Below are positions 22,823-33,620 of a stretch of DNA of 64,000 nucleotides, one piece after another. The position numbers and the translations under genes were made by a program. Positions within the stretch are counted from its first letter, which is position 1. The number at the start of each line of letters is the position of its first letter. The stretch lies in the NCBI GenBank assembly GCA_014773175.1, contig VXCM01000326.1:62001-126000 (forward strand), read 5' to 3'. The stretch is from Lucifuga dentata. Lineage: Eukaryota > Chordata > Actinopteri > Ophidiiformes > Bythitidae. The notes beneath the pieces were generated by a model. It searched no databases. It was not told the DNA's origin and saw only the letters and a list, made by a program, of their open reading frames with translations.

Positions 22823-24120
22823 TTTGCATGTACAAGGTATCATCAGAATGTCAAATTCGGTTATCATCCAGAAAAAAGGTGACACCACACATGCATTCGC
22901 GTGACAGGAGGTCAACAGTTGGGGTGTAATAATGGGGAAAAAGTATAAAGTTGAGCTATTTTTACTACAACCTGTCAATAGTAAAGAGGGAAGTGTCGAT
23001 CTAAGGCTTCAGTCTGTCTCAACAAATATGATTGAAATGTCTTTAAAGGAAAGATTTAAGAAAGATAAGGCTCCTGGGTAACGTGTTTATGCATGTGTGT
23101 GTGTGTGTGTGTAAGTCAGTGTTGTGGCTTTTCCATTCCGTATTTTTTCGAAGTCACGTCACTCATCTAATTTTTTGTTGTCTGTCCAATTCTCTGTCAA
23201 GCTTCAACACATGAGGCCTCGTGGCGGCAGTAAATTGTATGAAAACGTGTTTATATTCTCTGCCTGTTTCCACCACACTGCTCATTTGTATTATAAGCTC
23301 AGAGGAGAAGGGTACTGATTTCATTATAACATGCTGGAGGCAACACAAAGGCAGAAAACAAAGAAAAGGTTAGATGGAATTCCATATAAATATGATGAAA
23401 AAAAAAGTTTGTTATTATAAGAAAAGGAAAGGATTTCTGCTTTTCACAGGCACACCATGTCTTGTTTCATGTTGGAGTCAATTTGCAAAGCTCATTGGTC
23501 AGACAGATGAGATGTACATGTGTGGCTTCATATATTGTGCGTTAATGGATTATTCATGAAAGTAGCACCTGATATCAGATGTGTCAGCTAGAATAGGATA
23601 TTTGCTATTAACATCTGCAAAAACTACTCATATTCTCCCTCAGTTTATGATATATCTGCTCTGTATGAATGTCTCTCTCTCTTCATTTAGGAGTCTGAAC
23701 AGTAAGCAACGTGTTCATAAAATCTGCCATGAATCACAATGTCATTTTTAAAAAAGCTGCATAAATATGCAACACTTGTATAAACTGTTTGCAGTCAGTA
23801 CTTTTGTTTTGGTCAGATGCCAGTTTGAGAAACACAGTAGGAGACGATAATTTTGTCATCCAACATTTGAGTGATTTAAAAAATATTAAAGCGTTTGCTG
23901 CTTTAATTTATTAATTATTTGCAGACAGTTGTTTTAGGTTTTACAATTCTGTCAATCAGATGCAGGGCACTGAGTCCAATCAATTCCAAATCCTTTTCCA
24001 TCATTTCGGGAGGTAATGTAACTATTGCAAATTTCAAACTTGATGAATCCTAAGTGACGTATTTCACGTGTTTACATAATGCTTGTGTTTTGCAGAAAGA
24101 AAAAAAAAGATTTTTGTGTG
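22823..24120. other. Non-coding stretch
   Basis: No gene was seen. A short GT array lies near 23096-23112. The sequence is otherwise unremarkable. Confidence 0.5.
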
Positions 24121-24247
24121 CAAACCTCCAGTTTTTGGTTTTATATATATATATATTTTTTTTTTTGTTCTACAAATTTTAGANCAAACCTCCAGTTTTT
24201 GGTTTTATATATATATATATTTTTTTTTTTGTTCTACAAATTTTAGA
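24121..24247. repeat. 63-bp direct duplication around N at 24184 (probable join artefact)
   Basis: Bases 24121-24183 recur at 24185-24247, including a TA run and a T-run. Confidence 0.75.
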
Positions 24248-27200
24248 AAATGTACAGGAAACAAGCAAACCTTAGAATTGTGACTATTGGAGTAACTGCA
24301 ACAAAGCACATACTTCACACCTTTGTTGGAACTTGGATAAGAAAACATTTGATTATCCTTTCATTATTATGATTATATATTTATTATCAATGTCCTTGTT
24401 GAGCAGTGCAGGTATGCATGGTAACTGATCACTACACATGATGAACTGAGACTGAAAGCATTCTTGAAGGACAAGAAAGGCTTTTATGATCTATGCAAAT
24501 GACCTCAGTTCAGCATACAATATGAGGAGTGAAAAGAAAACAAGATTAAAGAAGAGAGACTGCCTTTGGGTTAATTTATTTACCCTACAATTGTACATTG
24601 TAGAATAGTTTTTAACTTATGGGGTATTTCCTAACGTTATCCTAAATGAACACACCCACAGTTTGAATGGATTACCACCTGATCATGTGTTATTCAGGGT
24701 GAATCTTGTGTATGTCTGAAAATCAATTAAGGCACATATGGGATATTACTAATGCCTGCCTGCTAATGCCCTTGAAATATTGCCTAAAGAAACCATCAAA
24801 GGTGTTTTGCAATTGTAAAAACACAGTATGAAAGAAAATAGACAAAGTGGTGGTTCATGATGAATCAAAAAAGACCTGACAGAAGTATCAGGTGTTTTTT
24901 TTTAACTTTAGACATTTGACCCACTGTTTTTTTTTTCTTTTTGTTTTGTTTTGTTTTTTTTTTTTAGTATATGATTAGCTGTTTGTCATAATGCACAATG
25001 AGCTGCTGAAAAAAATACAAATACAATCACAAGGCACATAAGAGACAGTGTTGCAAGTGAAGGAAATTAAGAGAAAAATACTCTTATTGCATGGTTGGTT
25101 TGCGTTGTGGTTTTGTGGTGCTGAAAAGAGAGGTCCCAACTTTGAATTTGAATTTAAAAAAACAGGTCAAGGTAAAATCAAAGAATGAATGGCTCATCCT
25201 GCCCCATGCGTATTTCATGTGCTACATACAGGTTAATGTTTATGTATGTCTGGTGAATTATCATGGGGAATAAGCTGATTCAGCCTTGCCATCAGGACAG
25301 AAACAGAGCTCAGGGATTGACTCACCGCTGCAGACTGACTGTTTTACTCACTGCAGTGCATTACACAACCATTTATTCAGTCCTGCTCTGTTTTAATTTA
25401 TTTAGTCTTGCTTTATAAGCTGACTTAGTCACTGCTTTTTTTTTTTTCCTACGCTGTCCACCGCAGCACCACAACATACTGTATGCACAGCAGACTTGTG
25501 CATACCCATTCATCATCCTGACTACTGTTGCAAGGAAAAAGTTCCCAGTTCTAACAAACGGCAGAGAGTGGCCTCTCACAAATTAATGAGGGGAAGTACA
25601 ATACCCACGGTTCAAAGTACGTAGCAGTATATGTGTGGAAAGACTCGCACAGCTGAGGAGATATGACTTTGCTTTAAAGTTCTTCTAAGTGCACTCCCTT
25701 ACTGCTCTTTACACCACAGTAAAGCTGCCAAAATGTCATTGTCTGCATGGAGTCGGTGACACCGCAGGCTTAATCAAAGTGGTTGATTTAGGTGCTTCAT
25801 TGCTGAAATGTAAAGGCTAGTAGCTTTTTTTTTTTTTTTTNTTTTTTTTTTTTTTTTTAGTCATGCAGAGAACTGTCATGGAATAACTTCTGAAGATTAA
25901 AAGAATGCTCATAGTATGGATTCCACCTGAACATATGCCTTGGAAAGGACACAGCTGGACTTGAATATATAAAGAAATTAAAACTCATTATTTCTGACGG
26001 GTTGTAGTAACTTACAAATGCTATGGCAAACATCAAGACATCATCACAGAACCTCTGCACACTCTTCTAATAAAAAAACAAAAAAGAAAACAGGATTTTA
26101 TTTGATTCGATATTATATCAAGATCTGGTGGCTAATTTTTTGTGGAATAATTGTCAGTTATCATAAGGGGTCGACAAAGATGAGGAGAGGAGAGGAGAGG
26201 AGAGGAGAGGAGAGGAGAGNAAGGGGTCGACAAAGATGAGGAGAGGAGAGGAGAGGAGAGGAGAGGAGAGGAGAGATCTGAGCTGATAAGCATGTAGTCT
26301 GAAATAGTACAAAGTAATGAAACAGAATTCTCGGTGCTATTCATGGAGACATTAAAATGCAATTTGCTTTGTTTCTGCTTTTGGCTGGTGGCGGAACATG
26401 GCTGCACTTTTGTGAGAACACTGCAGGGACTGAAGCAAGGAACTGCTCCATCTCACAAAGCAGAGTGGGAATACTGAACAGTAACGTGTTTATGGTGATC
26501 TTTGACATTGCTGCATAAAAACAGACTTCCGCTCTGGTCTCACAGTGCCACTTCCACGCTTCAAAAATCACTAATCTACAACTCCTAGAATAATAAATAC
26601 AAGTACGATAATAAGTACAACACTAATCCTCAACCCCTTCAATAAAAACAGTGTGCATTCTGCATAGCAAATAAAAACTAATCTCATGTCACTGCAGTGT
26701 GTTGCAACAACTTGGTATTCACTATTATCATTATTACAAAAGTAAATTTTAATTTTTAATTATCATTCAAACATCATTTTTTTTTTTTTTTTTTTTTTTT
26801 TGGGGTGGGGTAGGGTGCATCACCTGTTTATGGATTCAGCCAGGAGATAAAAATGGAATGATGTTCAGATGAGTTTGCTGCTTTTCAGATTAGGGTTAGG
26901 ATCATTTGGCTTCTCCGAGCTGCTTTTAAAATCACAAATTGCAATCTGAACATGAATGCAGACATGATTACTTAATTCTACATGTAAGAATAATGTATTC
27001 TATCTTTGACTTATTTAGGACCTACTGTAGGTTGTGCACAGATCACACATATATATGCAAACACGCTGGCAAGTCTGTGTGGGCTGCAGTGCTCTCAAGA
27101 GTTAGTGAAGGACTAATTGGATTCTGTATTTTGAAAAGGGCAGAAGTGAACAAAGGACTAGTTAATTAGTGTTTGATATTTGTGTGTAATAACTTCGCAG

Positions 27201-27526
27201 AAATAAACAAGGCAGCCTGTCCATCCTCTGTGTATGAACAATAGCATTTACATTATGAAATGCATAGAATTTCTTATGAAAAGTATTAGTTAGTATCAGT
27301 TTAAGTCCAGTGCATAGTGTATGTCTGTTTGAGCAGAAAGACAAGAAAGACAATCCCTGAGCTCTCTGAAGTGCTTCATGATTTACTGACGGTCCAGAGC
27401 TCAATCCTGTGTCTTCAATATTTAATTTGGAGACACGATAGAGAGGCTGCGATGATTTCTTTTGCTTGTTCTTAAGAAGATGTGACTGGAATAATTGAGT
27501 TAGGAATTATTTTGTTGGCTGGCAGG
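24248..27526. other. Non-coding stretch with GAGGA repeat
   Basis: No gene was seen. It contains T-runs near 24897-24965, a T-run with N at 25841, a GAGGA pentanucleotide array (about 26181-26275, duplicated around N at 26220) and a T-run near 26780-26800. Confidence 0.5.
26165..26275. repeat. (GAGGA)n array duplicated around N at 26220
   Basis: A 55-base block, AAGGGGTCGACAAAG plus the GAGGA array, appears on both sides of the N. The real array is probably single. Confidence 0.75.
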
Positions 27527-28090
27527 TTTAAAGGTCCACACCGGTGGTTTTTGCATGTTTGAGTTAAATATATACAGCCTGCATACACAATACATTACTG
27601 AAAAACATTTTCAAAACAAACTACTGGTGCAGTAAATATTACAATTGTTTTTCCTACCTTCTGGACCGCCATTGGTTTCAGTTCATTCCAGTATGCTATT
27701 AAAATCTCCTTGTAGAGACTCACAAGAAATAAAATATATATTAAACTGTTTGGCAGACTAACTTTATATAACCAGTTTAACATGGAGCTACATGGAAGAA
27801 AATGTGTCTCCACCAGGGAATAAAGTTCCAGGAGAAGACAGCTTTTACCAAGAAATTAAAAAGGACCATTCCCTCTATATACAGGCCGATGTGCTAGCAG
27901 GTAAAACAGTGAATTTTAAAATGGGTGTATCACCTGAACATTTCATTTAAAAAATTCAGAATTTGGCAAAATAACAGGAAAACTAAAATACGGCTTTATG
28001 TTTTGGAAAATGGTTGTCAGCAAAATAACATGTATGTGGGAAGTATTTATTGGGCTTAAACATGCAAAATCATCAATATTATCCTTTAAA
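27527..28090 (+). mobile_element. Palindromic-end MITE family, copy 2 (full length)
   Basis: The left end TTTAAAGGTCCACACCGG, with TTTTTGCATGTTTGAG behind it, is inverted at the right end as GCTTAAACATGCAAAATC ... ATCCTTTAAA. Internal blocks (CCTACCTTCTGGACCGCC, GTTTCAGTTCATTCCAGTA, GGAGCTACATGGAAGAAAAT) match copy 3 in the same order. There is no coding frame. The element is about 0.56 kb. Confidence 0.75.
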
Positions 28091-29499
28091 TTCCATTGAT
28101 TGTACATAGAAACACTCTTGATAGTCTGATTGTACATGGAAACACTATAGATAGTCTTTCTTGATCTTATTTGGGCAAAATTTTTATTGCTTCACACACT
28201 GACATAGACGCAAATACACAGACGGCTTTTTATTAACCTGACTAAACATTATGAGTTATAATAAGATTCTAATATTAATCCTGCACTACCAAGCCTAGCC
28301 TGTTCTGTGTTGGTTTTAAAGTTTTATACTGAATTTTTTTTTTTTTTGGCATATTTACTCAGTGTTCTTTGTCTCTCACTCTGTTATCTGGATTCAACTC
28401 TTGTGTTACAATGTGCACTGCTGAGCTTCCTTCTATTTCATATTCCCAATTAGGCCTCAATTAATAGCTTCCTAACACCATCTTCACATGGTATTTCTAT
28501 AATGTCCGCATACAGTCCCATGCTGTCGTGTTGAAACTTGCATTAGTATGGATTACATGTTGCATATTGCGAAAACAAGAGCCTCGCTGGCCTATTTTAT
28601 TTCAGGAAAAATAAGTCTACAACTGCAAAAAAAAAAAAAAAAANAAAAAAAAAAAAAAACATCTCAACTATAATGTGGCTGTCTAACAGTTTAGCTAGTT
28701 GACTTCTCATCCATCAAGTATCAGGATACATTACAGAATGGACCTGTATATTGATCCAGCTTCCTAAATATATGACACCACATTACACTGCACTCTCCGC
28801 TCTTCTATGCTTTGACCTCCAGAAGTGTATCATTTACAGAAAAGTTGCAGATACTCTGTGGTAGACGTATTTGGCTGCTAATGACTCTTGGAGCTCTAGT
28901 TTCTCCTGCTGTTAGTCCCTGTCCTGAATAAAGCACTCCTCTGTCTATTTCTAGTGATTCTATCCCCGTGGCTTCCATCACGCCAGACCCCCTGCTGATT
29001 TTCTGTGACTCTGCTGAGAGCATTTGATTTATGACTGTTTTGCTCTTATTGTACTTGGACCCTCAGTTTCATGGCACTGGAGCTCTCAGCTAACAAGACA
29101 AACCCAGAAAAGCTTCCCTAAAGACTTTGTTCTGTTTTAGAGTGATTGTTACCATGTTTCCTGTATCGTATTAGAGGGTAAATATTATAATAAGTTACTC
29201 GAGATGGACAGACAGAGGTTACAATTACAGTGCTGGTTTCTGGCTCAGACCCAGTTAAAGCCTGATCTCACTGTCAGTGAGTTTTAGTCAACAGGGAGGA
29301 ATGGCGTAGGTCCTTTAACACACCTTTATTTAAAGAAATCAGAAGGAAAGTCTGAGTCTGCAAAAACAGAAGGGGGTCATTAGTTAACAGGAACACCTTC
29401 CCATTACAGCATTGTTTCTTTGCTGCAACCAGAGAGCCAGTAGATGTGATGTCAACTTATAAAAGATAGAAAGAAGCAAAAATGATGATCAATTGGCAG
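28091..29499. other. Non-coding stretch
   Basis: No gene was recognised. A short imperfect tandem block (TGATTGTACATRGAAACACT) occurs twice near 28097-28148. An A-run with N lies at 28644. A 72-codon minus frame at 28805-29023 has no recognisable homology. Confidence 0.5.
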
Positions 29500-29938
29500 T
29501 TTAAAGGAGCATACCAATGATTTTGCACATTTGAGCCCCAAAAACTACAATGCCCATAGATGTTACATTACTGTCAACCACTTTCCAAACCATACTACTG
29601 GAGCAGTACATTTTAGAATTGTTTTTCCTACCTTCCAGACAGTCATAAGTTTCAGTTCATTCCAGTACACTATACAAATCAACTTGCAGAGACTTTAAGT
29701 AACTTAATTTCATCGATCCAACTTGGAGCTACATGGAAGAAAATGTATGTCTCTGGCAGGAAATATAGTCCCAGCAGGTGAGACATTGAATTTTAAGGTG
29801 GGTGTATCATCTGAACATTTGATTTTGAAAGATTAGAGGATTTGGCAAAGTAACACATATGGTTATCAGTAATATAACATGTATATGAGCAGTATTTACT
29901 GGGCTCAAACATGCGAAATCAATAGTATGACTTCAAGG
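29500..29938 (+). mobile_element. Palindromic-end MITE family, copy 3 (full length, shorter)
   Basis: It begins TTTAAAGGAGCATACCAATG and ends GGGCTCAAACATGCG ... GACTTCAAGG. It shares the internal CCTACCTTCCAGAC, TTTCAGTTCATTCCAGTA and GGAGCTACATGGAAGAAAAT blocks with copy 2. It lacks part of the middle present in the longer copies. Confidence 0.75.
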
Positions 29939-31383
29939 AGAAAAGTTGGATTTGTTGGGATTGTTGGCCTTGTTACAGTAAAAAGATAATCAGCTTAAAG
30001 TTGTATTCATGTGTATGAATACTTTGGCTACACAGTTATTATGTGCATTCACAATTAAGAAGACTAATGTAAAACTGACTGACTTTTTCCACGGTTTAGT
30101 TCCTCAAAATACAGCTCACATCAGGCAAGCGAACAATGCTTTTGTTTCAGACAAACCCTCCCTAGAATAAACCATAACGACTAACTCTCCTTGAACATCA
30201 TCATTAAACTCTGGGTTTACAAAATTCAAAACGTGCCCTCATGGTGGGTCAGAGAGCTTTTATCTAAGCTAAACTTCACAATGTTAACTCAAAAGCAGTG
30301 TGGACACCACGGCGTGCTAACAGCAGCTGTGAAGAAGAAAAGAGACAGTGAAAGAGAAACCTAATAATTACTGTTTTTGCACCAGACTTTAAAAACAAGA
30401 ACATTATCCAACACCTATAGATACAAAGAGAAAGTTCTAGCATGTCCATAGCATGCTGGCTGAATCTAACAAGAGAGATAGCAAAGCAAGAAGCAAGGAA
30501 AGAAGATTTTTATATGACGGTGTTATTTAAAGGCCAATTATTTTGTTCACAATTCAACAGTGAGCCTTCAGCTGCTCTGAGCCTGCCCTGAATAACAAAG
30601 AGAAAGAGCGGGAGGCAAGGCAGGCACATGGGGGCTGCCAGCCGGTATAAAGCACAGGGATGTTATAAGATGGCTGCTGTACAGAAATGACAAGAAAATT
30701 GATAACAAGACTTGTGTATGACAAGTGCCTTTTAATTATTTCCTTAGGAGGATTATTAAAGTTTCATCTTATCTGTTTTCCTCACACTAAGAGGGGCCAA
30801 GCTCAGGACCTGATCAATGTAAAAGTCAGAGATGTAGGAAGTCTCTAGAAAAGTTATTATTTCATGACCGTGTAGTTTTCAATAATCTGCCATTCCGGTA
30901 TCCAGCGGATTAATTTTTACTCAGGTCCTCCATTTTTGATCATAGAAGAAATGTTATTGAGTTTCAATTCACATCTGCTGATGCTCCCAGAGCCATTCAG
31001 AGATCTGTGTGGTTGTATCAACTTTAAAGGCTAATCAAAGGTCAGCTCTTAACCTTTCATACACACAGGAGAACTGGAATTCACAGACTACAAAATAAAG
31101 CCAATCAAGTATGAAGTTGGGGTGTAAAGCAAAGCCATGATTTGGATTTATATCCAGGGCATGAAAAATGCAGAAAGTGCATGTCTGCTCTGCCGTGAAA
31201 GCTCATTTGCGTACCTAACACTGTAGCCAAGAGAGAGGGAGAGGGAGAGGGAGAGAGAGAGAGCAGGCTTGTGATTTTCTCTCTTCATCTTGTCTCTCTC
31301 TGTCCATCTCCCTTGGGCTTGTTTGTAATGAAATTAATTAAATTTTCCATGAAATTGAGAGCATTCATCTGTCCTGAGCACAT
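29939..31383. other. Unique non-coding sequence, possible conserved element
   Basis: No repeats were recognised between about 30000 and 31200. A complex, repeat-free patch at about 30530-30800 contains homeobox-like cores (TTTTAATTATTTCC, GGATTATTAAAG) and could be a conserved non-coding element. A GA-rich array lies at about 31230-31262. Confidence 0.4.
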
Positions 31384-31490
31384 TAACCTAAACAGAAAGG
31401 AGAGACACCTGCTGTAGGTAGAGGACCACATCCCACCTCTGCCTATCAATATTCAAACAGCCTGTTCTCACTGCACATTTGTTAAGGGGG
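31384..31490 (+). repeat. Dispersed repeat, copy B (related to 6679)
   Basis: TTAACCTAAACAGAAAGGAG, then GAGACACCTGCTGT and AAACAGCCTGTTCTCACTGCA, match 6679-6795 in the same order and orientation. Confidence 0.6.
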
Positions 31491-33420
31491 GTAAATTGAT
31501 AAAATTGCTACATTGTGATTTTAGTCTGTAAACAAAGGTGCGTAAAGGAGAAAGGAAACTAATACTAATGCTCTAATTTGAATATTATGTCATTTGTTTA
31601 GAGTGCATTGTCTGTCATATCGGAATAATACTGTATATTTGCATGTAGTTACATATCTGGTGCATAACATACCAGTGACATCAGTGACTGTTCTGAAAAA
31701 CCCATTTCAACTCTATCCTTTATGTATTTAACTCAATTAGTTTCAAACCATTAAAAAATTAGATGTGTCCTAATATCGTAATTAAATAAATGATCAGTTA
31801 TTAAAATGTTTTTAATGATCAAACAGAATAGACCATAACATGAACTAAAGGAAAAAGAGAGATTTGGTCTTCTATAAGCCTCTCATTCCCAGCCTCCATG
31901 CTACAACTCAATGTCTGTGAGCTGCATAAAGTATTTCAATGCCTTGACAGTTTAATAAAGTTAAAAGGTTTCTGCTATGGAGCTTCAGATGTTCTCTGTT
32001 CCAGACTGCCATGGTCAGACGTCTATCAGAGCAACAGAGAGGAGGAGGAGGAAGGAAAGTGTTAGAGACAGAGGAGAAAGGAAAATAAGAATATGCTCTC
32101 CAAAGAGAAATCAGTGTGTGGGGTTTCTGCTAATATAGAGGAGTTACATTCAACCAAGCAGTCGAAATCTAAGGGTCAAAAATTGCAATTTTTCAAGTAA
32201 GTATGAAGACATTAAAACACACACAGAGAAAATAGTGATGGCCAAAGACTGACAGAACATGAAAATCCAAAAACAACAACTAATTTGAATCAGTTCCAAA
32301 TGAAACTTTGAGATACCTCGTCTGATAAATTTGGTGACTCAGTTCCAATCAAACCTGCCTGACCTTCCAGACAGAAAAAAAAAAAAAANAAAAAAAAAAA
32401 AAGAAAAAAAAAAATCAGCATTGCTGACTGATTTTCGGGGGGAAAAGAGACAGCATGGCCTTTACCATGAAAACTTTGGATTGGCACCAGAATCAACTGA
32501 TTAACATTATAAAGTGGCTACATATACAGTAACTTAATAACTTCAAAAAGGGTATTTGGTGTAAGTTGCTCTTTAAGGCAATGAATCAATTTTGTCAAAT
32601 GTCTTCTAAACGTCCAACATAATTAGGTAATTGGCATAAATCGACATTACTTCAAGGCAGACTTAGATTCTGCAATTGTATAACAATTTATAAAAGCGTG
32701 CTGTAAAAGCAAACTTTATAATTTGAGTAAACCACTTCCACGTGGCAGACACTTCTCATTCTCTGATTAAGCAACAAATCAAGTACATTCAGTGACCCAT
32801 GGTACTTTATTAATTACATCCATGTATACATCTCTTGCATTTTTGCCTTAATTTTAGTATATACACACAAACAAAGCTTTCTCTCAGGTTAGAATCACTG
32901 AAACAGAAAAGAGACGCTTGAGCTGCATGTTTTTAACCTTCCTGTTCCTGAATAAATAGAAAAAAATGAGAATCCGTCCATCTGTTTCTGTAAAGTCACA
33001 TTTCAGTCTGTTACGTATTTCACTCCTCCTACATACCGGATCTCTTCCTCTTACCATCTGTCTGTTGCATGTCCTGAACTGACAGAACAGAAAGCAACAA
33101 TTTTTGCTCTTCTCCTGAGGATTTTTCCGTTGAGTCTCTGCAGACTTGTTAGCTCAGTCATTCCGTCTCCTGTTCATCATGTCAACCACGTTTTTGCCTC
33201 TTAACCATACCTTTAATACACTTTCTGTCTTCATCAAACACCCATGCCTGGGTTGTACAGATGAATGAATGGTAGAGACCTGCTGTACCCACAAAGCTGA
33301 CCCAAGTCAATTAGCAATCAATCTGTGGCGTTTTTGACCACTAGGGGTGCTGTAGAGCATGTCGAAGACAACATTGTGCACATTGCTGCTGTCTGGAGTG
33401 AGCACTGACACACAGCTGTT
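31491..33420. other. Non-coding stretch
   Basis: No gene was seen. An A-run with N lies at 32389. A CTCF-like motif with one mismatch, CCACTAGGGGTGC, lies at 33338-33350. Confidence 0.5.
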
Positions 33421-33620
33421 ATAAAGGCATGCAGGCATAGTCACAATGTGAGGTAGTTCAGATTCCTCCTTATTATTTTTCTGAGTTTAAAAACTCACAA
33501 ATATGAGAGTTTAAAATCTGGCAAGTTGTCAGTTTTTAAACTCACAAATTTGCCACTTTTAAACTCAGAAAAATAATGAGGAACTGCCTCACGTTGTGAC
33601 TATGCCTGCACATGGCCTTA
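33421..33620. mobile_element. 200-bp foldback (near-perfect inverted repeat)
   Basis: The left arm GGCATAGTCACAATGTGAGG and the right arm CCTCACGTTGTGACTATGCC pair almost fully. Pairing continues inward through TTATTTTTCTGAGTTTAAA and its complement to a short centre near 33515-33530. It continues outward to ATAAAGGCAT/ATGGCCTTAT. The transcript would form a single long hairpin. A foldback MITE is the simplest reading. The left arm contains TGAGGTAGT (33449-33457), identical to the let-7 5' end, but the bases after it do not match let-7. Confidence 0.75.

Noticed and set aside
28805..29023. 72-codon minus frame with protein-like composition
   Set aside because: Short, no splice sites around it, and not recognised.
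33449..33470. let-7 microRNA gene
   Set aside because: Only the first nine bases agree. The rest of the arm and the very long stem do not fit a let-7 precursor.
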